Origin: Lithobates sylvaticus
Taxonomy: Eukaryota > Chordata > Amphibia > Anura > Ranidae
Reading direction: 5' to 3'
DNA length: 64,000 nt
Assembly (NCBI GenBank): GCA_028564925.1
Contig: CM053028.1
Location: forward strand, 368,543,902-368,607,901
Part shown: one piece after another, positions 49,456 to 62,113 of the stretch
Numbering within the stretch: position 1 is the first letter of the stretch
Layout: every line of letters begins with the position of its first letter
Notes under the pieces: model-generated
Told to the model about the DNA's origin: nothing
Seen by the model: the letters and a program-made list of their open reading frames with translations, nothing else
Database searches by the model: none
Translations under genes and position numbers: made by a program

Positions 49456-49880
49456 TGACATACACAGATTGTTGCTGCTCAGTCTTACCTGTAGTGTGCG
49501 AGTACACTCATCCCGGGCCCTGGCATTCACCACCACTCAGACAGCCCTGCAGGCACCAGGCAGCCAGAGCCAGGATAGAAGAGCCGCCCGCCCATTTACA
49601 CAGAGCGAGCCACTCCATGTGAATCTCCCAGTGCCGTGCGCGGCTCCAGTGTCATTCCCGCCTCCTCCTGGACCCGGCAGCGCCTATGATGGACCGCAGG
49701 ACATGTGTGATGTCTGTCATAGGTGCCGGGTCCCGGAGGCGGGACTTTTTGTACGTCACTTGGCTGAATTTTCAAATCGTTCCCTAAGCTAAGGGAACAT
49801 TCCCTTGCAAAGTGGATGGTTTATTTACCTTTAGTAACTCAACTCCAATGTGTTAATGTACAGGTTGATCCCAAAAAAGC
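49456..49880. other. GC-rich repeat centre, no gene
   Basis: GC-rich stretch with a hairpin (CGGCAGCGCCTATGATGGAC against the later TGTCATAGGTGCCGGG). The open frame at 49442-49792 is low-complexity and overlaps the tandem repeat. I do not consider it a gene. Confidence 0.5.
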
Positions 49881-50122
49881 TAAGGGCCCATTCACACTTG
49901 CATGTGAATCGCACATGAATTCTGTGCGATTCCTTTGAGATTCACATGCAGTTCTGTGCAGTGCGAAATCAGCGCATTAACTTTGAATGGGCTGAAATCA
50001 CACCACACCAAAGTAGTACATGCACTACTTTTTTAAACGCACTGCAACTGACACCCACAACAGATCGCAAATCCGCAGGAACTTGGCTCTTCCGCACTGC
50101 ATTTATGAGTGAACAGGCCCTA
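49881..50122. mobile_element. MITE with GGGCC-TTCAC ends (about 240 bp)
   Basis: The left end TAAGGGCCCATTCACAC and the right end in reverse, TAGGGCCTGTTCACTCA, form an imperfect terminal inverted repeat. Inner GTGAATCGCAC / GTGCGATTC motifs are shared with 24390-24690. Non-coding. Confidence 0.65.
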
Positions 50123-51013
50123 AAAGTTCAACCCAGTTATAGGAGCAGATTACAGCTGACTATTATGATCTTCTCCATGGACTGTGATGTCTACCAGGAG
50201 AAGTTCATATGGAGGTGGATACAGCTGTGACACCAATGCCAGCTCTTCTTAAGGCTTAAACAAAGGAGGAAAAAACAAAAATATACCATATATATGCAAT
50301 TGCAAGAAGGGTGCTGTTGCGCTGATGTGGCCAAGATAGCAGGAGGTTGTGTCCTGACAGCTGCTGCCTCCACTTGAACAGCTACCGTGGTAAAGTCACA
50401 ATTGTGTGGGAGATAGAAAGTGGGTGTGGCATTGCATTGGTAAATCGCTAAGGTTAGTGGTAAACCTCTCTTGTATCAAGGTGAGCACAAATAAGTAATC
50501 ATGTATTCAAAAGTGTAAATATAAGGTACTCAATTGGGTGTTTGTATATAACACTATATTAAGGTGCTGAATAAACCAAAAAAGAGAAAAGTGCTATATC
50601 TTCCAATTAATAACGGTGATAAAAATAAAATTCTAATTCTATAATTCATATACAGCAGGTAAAAACGTATTGAACATGTCATAATTTTTATAGCTAAATA
50701 TATTTCTAAAGGTGCTATTGACATGAAATTTTCACCAAATGTCAGTAACAACCCATATAATCCATACATACAAAGAAACCAAAACAAATAAGTTCAAAAA
50801 TTAAGTTATGTGTAATAAAATGGAATGACAAAGGGAAAAGGTATTACACACATGAAGAAAGGGAGGTGCAAAAAGGCATGGAAAGCCAAGACACCAGCTG
50901 AAATCTATCAGTAATTATAAAGCAATCCTGCCCCTTGTCAGTGCACATTAATATCAGTAACTGATGGCCTATAAAAATGACATTACCCAGGTGTCGCACA
51001 AGAAATATTTCAT

Positions 51014-52621
51014 ATGGGTAAAAGCAAAGAGCTCTCTCAAGACATTTGCAACCTTTTTTTGCAAAACATACGGATGGCATTGGTTACAGAAGGATTTATA
51101 AACTTCTGAATGTTCCAGTGAGCACTGTTGGGGCCTTAATGCAGAAGTGGAAACAACATAATTTCACCATAAACCTGTCTCGACCAGGTGCTCCTCACAA
51201 GATTTCTGATAGAGGAGTTAACAGAATTATCAGAAGAGTTGTCAAAGAGCCAAGGATCACTTGTGGAGAGCTTCAAAAAACCTGGAATTAGCAGTGTAAG
51301 TAAAACGCCCCCCAATCCGCTTAAGCGCTTTGATCATATACCACTTCCTCCCAGTTTGAATATAGCTATCAGATATTCCAACAACAAACAAGGCAATACT
51401 CATTTGGTTGCTGAACATGAACAGAACTGATTTATTATGACACACAAATATACAAACTGTAATCAGAAACCTAATTAACATGAGCTAGTTATCTAATCAT
51501 TTACCCAGACTAGGTGACTCTGAGATATGACCTTTCAGAGTAGACTTACCGTCTCCTCACTCCCAACTTACAATACACATAAGTAGAAACACATCCCCCA
51601 ATAGTTTGCTAGGAGACAAAGGTGTGTTAATGAGCCCAATAAACTATTGGGTGAAAGACCCAGGCTTTCCAGATCTCATTTATCAGCATTCCTTTCACAT
51701 ACATCTGTCCCCTGAATCCCAAGCTGGCAGAGACCATCATGGCCTCCTTAATAATGTCCTTTGACATTACATAACAGAATATCTTCCTAAATGCTTGCAG
51801 CTCCATTAAATGCCAGGGCCCATAGTCGGTAGGCAAGAGGCTAGCATTCAGTCTCCTCCAAAAGCCTCTGTCCCAGGTGAGTCTGTCACAAGCAGGTACA
51901 ATTGTTTCAAAGAAAACAATAAGTAATGCACTCAATCGCTATGGCCTGTATGCACGCTCACCATGCAAGACACCATTGCTAATGAAAAGCATGTTGAAGC
52001 TTGTTTAAAGTTTGCTGCACAACATTTAGACAAGCCTGTGAAATACTGGGTGAATATTGTCTGGTCAAATGAGATCAAAACTCTTTGGATGCCATAATAC
52101 ACACCATGTTTGGAGGTCAAATGGCACTGAACATCACCCCAAAAACACCATACCAACAGTGAAGTTTGGAGGTGGAAACATCATTGTGTGGGGCGGTTTT
52201 TCGGCATACGATACTGGAAAACTTCATATCATTGAAGGAAGGATGAATGGAAAAATGTACCAAGACATTCTTGATAAAAATCTGCTGCCATCTACCAGGA
52301 TGATGGTGGACATGTCAGCAAGATAATGATCCCAAACACAAAGCCAAGGAAACTCAGGAAATTCTCAATTGGTTTCAAAGAAAGAAAATAAATCTGCTAG
52401 AATGGCCCAGCCAATCACCTGACTTGAATCCAATAGAAAATCTACGGAAAGAGCTAAAGATCAGAGTTCATAGAAGAGCCCTACAGAACCTTCAATATTT
52501 GAAGACTGTTTGTGTGGAAGAATGGGCCAAAATCACACCTGAGCAATGCATGCGACCAGTTTCTCCATAGAGGAGGCCTCTTGAAGTTATCATTACCAAC
52601 AAAGGATTTTGTACAAAGTAT
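51014..52621 (+). pseudogene. Tc1-like transposase relic, DD37E, interrupted by an LTR
   Basis: The start MGKSKELSQDICNL lies at 51014. After a frame change, GIGYRRIYKLLNVPVSTVGALMQKWKQH forms the helix-turn-helix domain, followed by the solo LTR. Downstream pieces are [13 protein letters not shown] (first catalytic Asp reads Asn), [31 protein letters not shown] (second Asp) and [10 protein letters not shown] (Glu). Counting codons from GAT at 52322 to the Glu gives 37 residues between them, not the usual 34. This matches the DD37E Tc1 group, to which the vertebrate TRT elements belong as I recall. It is inactive. Confidence 0.85.
51295..51890 (-). mobile_element. Solo LTR (fossil), 596 bp, 5-bp target duplication
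   Basis: Begins TGTAAG and ends TCACA, with AGCAG on both sides (51290-51294 and 51891-51895). These are TG...CA termini with a 5-bp duplication, as in Ty3/Gypsy or ERV-type LTRs. The Tc1 coding sequence is continuous across the insertion point once the LTR is removed. Only the LTR remains, the usual product of LTR-LTR recombination. An AATAAA on the minus strand near 51434 suggests minus orientation. A related fragment lies at 3773-4135. Confidence 0.9.
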
Positions 52622-53910
52622 TAAATAATCTTCAGTTAGCTTGTTCAATACTTTTTCCCTGTGTCATTCCATTTTATTACACGTAACCTAATTTCTGAAT
52701 GTATTTGTTTTGTTTTCTTTGTATGTATGAATTGCAGGGGCTGTTATCAATATGTGGTGAAAATTGCATGTCAATAGCACCTTTAGAAATACACCTAGAA
52801 AGACGGTGACGTGTTCAATACTTATTTTACCCTCTGTATATACAATGGTATCTTCTAAAACATAATGTGATATTACAGGTATAAAAATATCATGCAGTTG
52901 GTATAACCGTGATTCCAGCAATATAAAACATATATATATACAAATGCTTATTGAGCAGAAAAGTGACAAGTGTTTGAGAAATTCTTAATTTATGAGCCCA
53001 TATAAAGTGCTATATAAGGTGCTTCAATATTAATGGGTGCTTTCACAAGGACATGCAGTGTGCCAGCGTGCCACTCCTGATTACGTCACTGTGACAAAAC
53101 GTGTAGGACTTCGCTTCCAGCGTCATTTGCATCACTTCCATTGAAGGGCATTGCATCCTGAACTTCCTAATCTAATTGCTCATTACTGTCTAAATACCAT
53201 GTAAGTGCATTTTTAAACACTTTTTTTTAATAAATCCCCATACCAGGAATTATACAATTTGGCTCACTTTTGTCATCTTTACATATGTATAAGGTTGCTG
53301 ATCTAGAGGAACTAAGAAGGAAGGAGAGGCTCCTTGTATCTGGGACCTATTTTCACCCACTGTGGGCTGTGAATGCTGTTTACCCCCTGGTGGGGAGAGC
53401 TTTCTGGTGAGTGTGGTAAAAGAGGGAGAGCATGAATGAAGACACTGGCATACCTTGTGAAAATACACTAATATTGAAGCACCTTATATAGCACTTTATA
53501 TGGACTCAGAAATTAAGAATTTTTCAAACACCTGTCACTTTTCTGCTCATTAGGCATTTATGATTTTTTTTTTTTTTATATATTGCTGGAATCACGGTTA
53601 TACCAACTACATAATATTTTTATACCTGTAATATCACACCATGTTTTAGAAGATACAATTGTATATATAAAAATTATAGAATCTGAATTTATTTTTTATT
53701 TTTAGCACCATTATTCATTTTTACTTTACTTTATTGGTTTATTCAACACCTTAATAGAGTGTTATACACAAACACCCAGTGAGTACCTTATATTCACACT
53801 TTTGAGTGTATGATTACTTAATTGTGCTCATCCTGATACCAGTAAGAGAATTTACCACTAACCTTAGGGATTTACCAAAGCAGCGCCACACCCACTTTCT
53901 CACACTCAAA

Positions 53911-56380
53911 AATGATACAGCCTACAAATGGCCTAGATTTAAAACAATTCATTCTCACCCCAGATTTGGTTGTTCAAGATCAGTTAAAAGAATTTTCCAA
54001 ACAATTCACAGGCAGGTTGCATACAAGAATAACATGGCAGCCAAAGATTAATAGACATCTCATATATAACAACAGTGTACAAGAGCAATGCACATGGGAT
54101 GTTACCATAGGGTAAAAAATGCTTAACAAAAATTTAAAGATGTTGCTGTCCATGTCAAATTTGCTTAAAAAGAAGAAAAAGTGATGCTCCCAGAAAGGAT
54201 CCCCAGTGTTGGCTAGTGTCATTTAGGAAAATTACAAAGGAAATAGTGACTTTACTAGTTGTTATGGCCTAATAACCAATTGCTAGACCAAAGCACTATA
54301 TAATGTTAGGAGTTCACATAAACCCCCCCCCCCCATATCCAAAAGTATCAAGTATTTTGGCGTTGACTGTTAAACTAGAGGTCCATGCTGTGATCTTGCT
54401 ATAGTATTCTTTCATTTATGGTATATTTAAAGCCCTGAGTACAACAGGTTTGTCTCTTTGCGCTAAATGTGGTTGATGTGGAAAAGAAAGAGTTAGCACT
54501 TGTGATCATCACAGGACATAGCAAGTGCAACTCACTATCAGGAGAAGCAGTGATAGAACCCTCCATGCCTATAGCTACCCAAGTAATGCTACTTGTGATG
54601 GTAGTGTCAGACTGAGCAGTGGGATAAGTGCCTCTTGAGTAGCAAAAATGGAGAACCCCATGATTAAAAATAATATATATTTTTTCTTAAATGTCCAAGT
54701 AAATCCATTCATCTGCATGCTGTCACAACTAACCTATGCCATCAGCAAAGAATGACAGACTATGACAATGCTAGAAAAATGTTAAATTAAGGTTCAGGCT
54801 CACCAAGTAGTTATCACATAAGCACAACAGGGAGGTAAGGATTAACCTTTCTATAAAAGTGGCCAGTGTGAGGTCAACAAGAAATCTTACAAATATACAG
54901 CGGAACAGATTATATGTTTGTATGTCTGGGCTTTAAACTCACAGGATACACACACTGCACGGCTGCCTTAGCAACCATTTAGTGAGAGTTGTAATCTATT
55001 TGTCTGCAGGGCAGATGTAATCCTCCATAGCAAACCATGGGGATAATGGACAGATCTGAATCACCAGCACATATATGTATACAAAAAAAACAAGTTTAAA
55101 CTCTACAACAAATAAAACTTTTTTTGTTCTTTTGTATAGAAAATATACATGTTAAATGTGTGCATTTTAAAGATATTAGCCTTTGATATTTAAAAGATAA
55201 TTTCATAAAAGAAAAAGTACCTATAATTGTTCTTTCGCCTGCAATCCATACTATTGCTCATTTTGTAATTTGGACATCCTAATACCTCTTTAGGCCAAAA
55301 GGTATTTATTAAATATAATATTGATTCCTGGTAAATCAATGCTATTATTTGTTAAGTGTTTATTTCATAAAGAAAAATCATTTTAACACAATGTTAATTT
55401 CTGTGATTTGAACATTTTGATGTAAGAATTAACGTAGCTTATTTGTATAAATCATGTGGATCTGTAAATGGATATTTCTGCACATTATACGAGTATGAAT
55501 GCACTTCTACATACTGCAGTATGTTTAAAGAGCAGAAGTATGAACAGGGTCATAAATCTATTTGCATTAAGTATGCCTTAGATCAATATAATTGTTGCCT
55601 TTTATGTACTGGTACATACAGTATACCAAGAAAAAAACATTGCTAACCTGGCAAATGATGGTGGACATTCTTACAGCCACGTTATCTACATGATACTCTC
55701 CTCTAGACTACAATGCCCTCTAAATCTACATATTTTACCAGTTTTCATGGCTCTGACAAACTTGCATTTTTGAGAATTTTGAGGACCAAGGTAGCCCAGC
55801 ATCGAGCACTCTTCCTGTTTTACTGTATTTTATATAACAAAAAATCCTCAATCATAAGAGTCTCTTCATATGAATAACAGATGCCACAGCTGACCTGGTG
55901 TGCTTAACTGAATCAATGCTTCTCATTGCACATTGGCACTCTTCTAATCTCCATATATCAAGAAGCAACATTCTTTAAACCCTTTTACACCGTGCAATAA
56001 AAGACATCTTGCTGTAGGTCTGTAAAAGGGATAATTGTATAACCATTTATCTTGAAAATAATCCCTCTCCACTCCTAAAATTTACTTCTAATAACCTTTT
56101 GCATGATGCATCAGATCCTAGAAAACAAGAAGCTGAAATTCTGTGGATGGAGAGAACCCTGATTCAAACATATTCTGCACCAACAAAACAACAGATTAAA
56201 CAGAACAAATTACAAAAGAAATAAGGTTTTTCCAGAATTTGTTACTGAGAGCCTTGTATACCAATGTTCCACAACTAGGAAATGTCCGTTTTGCACAGCC
56301 ACATATCAAATTCAAATGGGAAACTGCAGCTGGAATTAGGAGGTTTTACATTTATTGAAGGCTGTGTGGAAAACTTCTGA
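53911..56380. other. No gene seen (2.5 kb)
   Basis: AT-rich and apparently low-copy within this window. Open frames are short. No RNA gene motif or repeat border is recognised. Confidence 0.5.
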
Positions 56381-57004
56381 TTAACCACTTGCCGACCAGC
56401 CGCCCTCATTATACTGCGGCAGGTCGGCACGATCCCGCAAACCGTCATAGCTATACGTTGGTTTCTTTAAGTGGGATAGCAGGCACGGGTGCCGATGCTC
56501 GTGACCGGCAGTCGCGATGACCGCTGGCCATGAGCGATCGCGGGCACGAGAGGCAGAACAGGGGCCTGTGTGTGTAAACACACACATCCCAGTTCTGAGA
56601 GGAGAGAGAGAGATCATGAGTTCCTAAGAGCTGAGAACCATGATCTCTCATCTTCTATAGTCAGTCCCACCCCCCCACAGTTAGAACACACACATAGGGA
56701 ACACAGTTAACCCCTTGATTGCCCCCCAAAAAATCGGGGGTATTTATTACAGCAAAAAGTACAAAATATTGTATTTTTTTCAAAATTTGCGCTCTTTTTT
56801 TGTTTATAGCGCAAAAAATAAAAACCGCAGAGATGATCAAATACCACCAAAAGAAATCTCTATTTATGGGAAAAAAAGGACATCAATTATGTTTGGGTAC
56901 CGCGTCGCACGACAGCGCAATTGTCAGTTAAATCGACGTAGTGCCGTATCACAAAAAATGGACAGGTCATTGAGCAGCCAATTCTTCCGGGCTGAAGTGA
57001 TTAA
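56381..57004. mobile_element. TTAA-flanked element, copy 4 (624 bp)
   Basis: Starts TTAACCACTTGCCGACC and ends GGGCTGAAGTGATTAA. The right 290 bp match the right arm of copies 1 and 3 (ATTTATTACAGCAAAAAGTA, AAATACCACCAAAAGAAA, CAATTGTCAGTTAAATCGACG). The left arm is deleted. TTAA is present at both borders. Confidence 0.75.
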
Positions 57005-57955
57005 ACCTTCCTCCTACAAACGGAATTGATTGGATGGGCTGCAAAATATACAATATTCCAGTTTCTAAAGTATCATGACATCAGCTGTTTGGAATTCTCA
57101 TATATGTTTGAAAGATATATTCAATTCCTTTTTTGGAATATGGCATAAACACAATAAGGGGCCAAACATGTGGATAGCCAACCTCTTCCTATATTAAGTC
57201 TATAGTATTAAGTCTGGCAGATGACAGGGGTCAAAGTTCCAAGGCAGCTGGTGATCCAAAGCACATGAAAGTTACATTAATATCTGTTAATGGTTATAAT
57301 TTTAATAGAAGGCAATACTGCCTGTTGGGTAAATGCCAATGATGACAACTGATGATTGATGGCTGCAATACCTGCAATAAAAAATCCTCACTGCTGAGCA
57401 CAGTTTCATATTTGCAGCAGTTTGTAGTTGGGGGAGGAGTATAATGGTGAATCAAACTGTATTGTATATAATGACAGGTTATTGGTAGGACTATACAGAA
57501 GAGCACCATTTCACAGGCAGGCTTTATTTGCTGTTACAGGTCCAATTTTTTTTTCTTAGACATTTTACGTGTCTTGCAAATGGTGCATCCTAAAACAAAA
57601 TCTAATAAAATCTAATTTTTTTTATATATTTGTGGGTCTTTCATTATGGCTACTGGTTTTGTATGATCACATCTCATGTGTTTCACTGAAACCTTAGTTT
57701 AACCATCAGCAACAAAGCAATTTATGACAAGGCATTAATATATGAAGATATATCTACTTAATCTCAATACTGGTATGTCTGAAACCACATGTTGAATCTA
57801 GATTTTATAGTTAGCAATGGAAGTCACAGCTTGTGTATAGATGTGCACATTTTCTCTATAGCTTTCATGTCATTGATAAAGGCATCAATTACACTAGGCC
57901 ATAACAATGCAATGCCGGGTAATTCAAACTGATTCTTACATGTCACATGTTAGTT
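57005..57955. other. No gene seen
   Basis: AT-rich, apparently low-copy. No domain or repeat is recognised. Confidence 0.5.
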
Positions 57956-57959
57956 CTGT

Positions 57960-58380
57960 TAGGCTTAATGTACACAGGACGTTTTACAGCCCCTCCTGAA
58001 CGATTTAACTTGACAGATAGTAACCAACGTTTAAAAACATCAGTTTTGCCGTGTTTACATGCCGTGTTTGCTTTTAGATGCGTTTTTTTTAAATAGTCAA
58101 AAATTAAAAACACCAGTAAACGAAACGTGGCTAAATGCGAGTTACCGCGTTTACACGTGTTTACAAGTTGTTACAGGCGTTTGGTGTTTCAAATGCCTCT
58201 GAACATCCATCCTAAATGCATTTTTTTGCTTTCCAAATGCTCCTAAAAGACTATAAACGACCCTGTGTACATGTACTGATAAGATAACGCAGAGGAGAGT
58301 TCAGGGGCAGCTGAAAAGAAAGGCCCAACTCCTCCTAAACGTCCGTTTACCAGCAGCAGTGTACATGAAGTGTACTTACT
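57960..58380. mobile_element. MITE with AATGTACACAGGACGTTT end
   Basis: The left end TTAGGCTTAATGTACACAGG with ACGTTTTACAGC is mirrored near 58340-58375 (CTAAACGTCCGTTTACCAGC...CAGTGTACATGAAG). The middle repeats GTTTACA and CGTTT motifs. Borders are approximate. Non-coding. Confidence 0.55.
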
Positions 58381-58801
58381 AAAGTACAATGAACATACTA
58401 AAACCACCAACTGCTATTAAGCACCACCAACTGCTATTAAATCAATGGCAGAGTTAATTAAGACATGAAATATACTCTTTGCATAATGTTATCAATGAGT
58501 ATAACATTTAATACTGAAGCAATACTAATGTTTAATATGGCTATCTGATAAAATCATAGAAACATTCAGAAAAAAAGCATCCCACCACACCTAGATGCAA
58601 CACCAGTGCTTTGTAATACAGCCATCAGGCTCCAAAATCTGAACTATATTATTAACAGTAACATAAACACAGAGAACATTGGGTACAGCAACACTACTAG
58701 ATCACAGGGTACTGCAGAAGTGATACTGTGTGTAGTATTTGAAAACCTTCTAAAGCTTATTTCCACTTTTGCAGACAATATAGAACAATATGTTAGTTAT
58801 A

Positions 58802-60278
58802 CAGAAAGGGAAAAGGTATTTGATCCCCTGCTGATTTTGTACGTTTGCTCACTGACAAATGATCAGTCTATAATTTAAAGGTGGGTTTATTTTAACAGTG
58901 AGAGACAGAATAACAAAAATATCCAGAAAAACGCATTTGAAAAAAGTTATAAATTGATTTGCATTTCAATCAATATCAATCAGCAAGATTTCTGGCTCCT
59001 AGGTGTCTTCAATACAGGTAACGAGCTGAGATTAGGAGCACTCTCTTAAAAAGACACCTGTTCACAGAAGCAATCAGATTCCAATCTCTCCCCCATGGCC
59101 AGGACCAAAGAACTGTCCAAGGATGTCAGGGACAGGATTGTAAACCTACACAAGGCTGGAATGGGCTACAAGACCTCAGCAGCTTGGTGATAGGGTGACA
59201 ACAGTTGGTGCGATTATTCGCAAATGGAAGAAACACAAAATAACTGTCAATCTCCCTCGGTCTGGGGCTCCATGCAAGATCTCACTTCATGGAGTTTCAA
59301 TGATCATGAGAATGGTGAGGAATCAGTGCAGAACTACATGGGAGAATCTTGTCAATGATCTCAAGGCAGCTGGGACCATAGTCACCAAGAAAACAACTGG
59401 TAACACTACGTTGTGAAGGACTGAAATCCTGCAGTGCCCGCAAGGTCCCCCTACTCAAGAAAGGCCCGTCTGAAGTTTGCTAATGAGCATTTGAATAATA
59501 AAGAGGAGAACAGGGTGAAAGTGTTGTGGCCAGATGAGACCAAAATCAAGCTCTTTGGCATCAACTCAACTCGCCGTGCTTGGCAGAGGAGGAATGCTGC
59601 CTATGACCCCAAGACCACCATTCCCACCATTAAACATAGAGGTGGAAACATTATGCTTTGCCTATGCTTCACCACATCAAAGGGGTGATGGATGGGGCCA
59701 TGTACTGTCAACTCTTGGGTGAGAACCTTCTTCCCTCCCAATGCCAGGGCATTGGAAATGGGTCATGGATGGGTATTCCAGCATGACAATGGCCCAAAAC
59801 ACACGGCCAAGGCAACAAAGGAGTGGCTCAAAAAGAGGCACATTAAGGTCCTGGAGAGGTCTAGCCAGTCTCCAGACCCTAATCCCATAGAAAATATGTG
59901 GGAGGAGCTGAAGCTTCGCGTTACCAAACATCAGCTTCAAAACGTTAAAGACTTGGAGAGGATCTGCAAAGAAGAGTGGTACAAAGTCCCTCCTGAGATG
60001 TGTACAAACCTGGTGGCCAACTTCAAGAAATGTCTGACCTCTGGGATTGCCAACAAGGGTTTTGCCACCAAGTACTAAGTCATGTTTTGCGAAGGGATCA
60101 AATGCTTATTTCACTCATTAAAATGCAAATCAATGTATAACTTTTTTGAAATGCGTTTTTCTGGATTTTTTTGTTGTTATTCTCTCACTGTTAAAATAAA
60201 AAATATAGACTGATCATTTCTTTGTCAGTGGCAAACATACAAAATCAGCAGAGGATCAAATACTTTTTTCCCTCACTG
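58802..60278 (+). mobile_element. Tc1/mariner element, family D, full length (1477 bp)
   Basis: Flanked by TA (58800-58801 and 60279-60280). Terminal inverted repeats of about 165-180 bp share GTATTTGATCC, CTGCTGATTTTGTA, ATGATCAGTCTATA, TTTTAACAGTGAGAGA and TCCAGAAAAACGCATTT. They differ at roughly 10% with a few indels, so the element is intermediate in age between family B and the DD37E copy. Confidence 0.92.
59095..60078 (+). pseudogene. Tc1 transposase relic, family D (DD34E)
   Basis: The start [27 protein letters not shown] lies at 59095. The next part, [26 protein letters not shown], is the second helix-turn-helix and linker in another frame. The catalytic Asp appears in VLWPDETKIKLFG (59530s), the second in [15 protein letters not shown] and the Glu in NPIENMW, with 34 residues between the last two. 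All three residues remain. The C terminus reads GFATKY, with the stop at 60078. At least two frameshifts and one or more stops inactivate it. Its length of about 328 codons is normal for Tc1. Confidence 0.9.
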
Positions 60279-60459
60279 TATATTCCCAAAAAATAAAAAT
60301 TCTTACCTTTTAGGTGTTTCTCAAGTGAAGCCTCATGGCTCACTTCAAAGATTTCCGACAATACCAGAGTGAGTTTGTCCTAAGGACAGGTCAAGGCTCA
60401 TTAACATACAATGCAGTAAGCCTATCTTTTTGTTAAGACAAACAGTGTTGAAATTTAGT

Positions 60460-60742
60460 TTAGGCGGGCCATAGACAGTGTGAATTTCTTTCCTGCAACC
60501 TGTGGTTGAAAGAAAGAAATTTGCATGATTCCCCCATCAACACAGACAATGCTGACAGGGGAATCCCTCATGCCAAGACATTGTGTTCTCCCCGCTAGCA
60601 GCCTCTAGCGATATTTACGGGTAAATCCGACAGGCTGGTTGTACCCACGTTGATCGATCGATCAACTTGGTACATTATGTCCATACATGGTTCCAATCTC
60701 GGGCCGGTTCAGCAGGAATTCGAACCATCTATGGCTAGCCTT
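60460..60742. mobile_element. MITE with GGCCATAGA ends (about 280 bp)
   Basis: Left TTTAGGCGGGCCATAGAC and right (reversed) TAAGGCTAGCCATAGAT form a terminal inverted repeat. The inside has TTGATCGATCGATCAA and GGTTCAGCAGGAATTCGAAC blocks. Non-coding. Confidence 0.65.
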
Positions 60743-62113
60743 ACAGTGGATAATTAAAATGTGTGCGCACAGTACATAATTATGGCAAACACAATGGCCC
60801 AGACACCTCATAAACAAAGAGAACTATGTAGGATTTTACCGTGTTGAATTTCCAGAACAAGAGATCTTAAAAAAAGGTAAGTTGCAATTTTGAAATATTT
60901 TTAAGGCATGCTATATGAATGAGAACATGTAACACATATAAAGTAGATGTTATTTCAGTTTGGCTGCAAAAATGGAAATACACTTGAAGGTATAGAGATC
61001 CATGTTCCAAGATTTTAAGCACAATCCAAGATTTTAAGTACAATAATTCAACTAGCTAAATGAGGAGGATTAAAAGTTCATACCAGTGGGCTTTAGTAGA
61101 TGAGCATTGGCTCTACAAAGAACTCCAGCAAATTGAAAAGTTTTGTTTTAGCTTCTATTCATCTCTGCTGATAAAGAAGAGATGAATAAAGATAACTTGT
61201 TGCTCCTGATTACTGACTCGGATGCAGTAATGGGAAGACCACCCCACAAGCTCTGAATAGTGTATTTCCAAGTTAACAGGAGAGAATTAACCGAAGGTCT
61301 GAATGTTCATTTCTGAATGACCACATACCTCTGTTTATGGGGAGCTTCTTGCACTCAAACTAAATTGTATTCTGTGTCACAGTTTTCAGTCTGTATTACT
61401 GTCTGGAACATCTTACAATCACACAATCAAAGTATTACCTTGGGATGAGGATGACTCACATTTAATCATTACACATTTTCAATAGACCTAGACAATACTC
61501 TTTTCTCTGTTTAGTATACTCAAATGTTTATATTTTAATTTCAAAAAAGTGAAATAGAAGGGATTGTATCCTTGGAAATAGATAATACTGGTACAAATGC
61601 CAGGTCTACAAATAAAGAACAATGATTCAGTAATTAGTACGTGTCATATTTAAAGGTTTAGGAAAACTAAAATTCTCAGATTAGCATTTAAAAAAAAAAA
61701 ACATTCTGTATTTATCATTACCATTGGATGTGGGTTTTACCTTTTATTGGTATTACTGAAAGGGAAGTCAGTGGAGTAAAAAATATTACTACTCAAAGCA
61801 TTCTCCTTATAAAAAGTACTTTATCTGTACCTCTTGTAGGTTACAGAAACTTTTGACAAATATTTTTGTATATATAAATATGTATAATGCAAGCTTACTA
61901 GGCGTAACTGGCTTTTTTTAAGAAGAAATGCAAATTATCATGGTAATATTCAAAGTGAAGTCACAGAGAACAACCAGATGTCATCTTTGAACATCTGATT
62001 CTTTCCTATTGGGTATTGTACACTGTAAACTGTGGTTGCATAAATGTGGTAATTAAGCCAGTATGTATATGAGTGGCATGAAATTAAGGTTCAACTTTGT
62101 TTTATGGCAATGT
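60743..62113. other. No gene seen
   Basis: AT-rich and apparently low-copy. No coding or RNA motifs are recognised. Confidence 0.5.

Larger units (their letters stand above)
50653..52836 (+). mobile_element. Tc1/mariner element with DD37E spacing, inserted in the foldback
   Basis: Flanked by TA (50651-50652 and 52837-52838). Terminal inverted repeats of about 190 bp share GTATTGAACA, ATTTCTAAAGGTGCTATTGACATG and GTGTAATAAAATGGAATGACA. They differ at roughly 20% of positions by eye, so the element is old. A solo LTR (51295-51890) with a 5-bp target duplication lies inside, leaving a Tc1 of about 1.58 kb. Confidence 0.9.
50400..53910. mobile_element. Large foldback element containing a Tc1 insertion
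   Basis: The left arm (50400-50650 plus 52839-53040) and the right arm (53465-53910) are reverse complements over about 430 bp, at about 85% by eye. Shared parts include AAAGTGGGTGTGGC, CTAAGGTTAGTGGTAAA, AAGGTACTCA-TTGGGTGTTTG, ATATTACAGGTATAAAAATAT and GGTATAACCGTGATTCCAGC. The unique centre is 53040-53465. The left arm is interrupted at a TA by the Tc1 at 50653-52836. Without it the element is about 1.3 kb, a non-autonomous long-TIR element. Superfamily is unknown. Confidence 0.8.

Noticed and set aside
49442-49792. 116-codon GC-rich open frame with a CDVCHRC stretch
   Set aside because: Starts in a tandem repeat and crosses a hairpin. No zinc-finger spacing or other domain can be supported.
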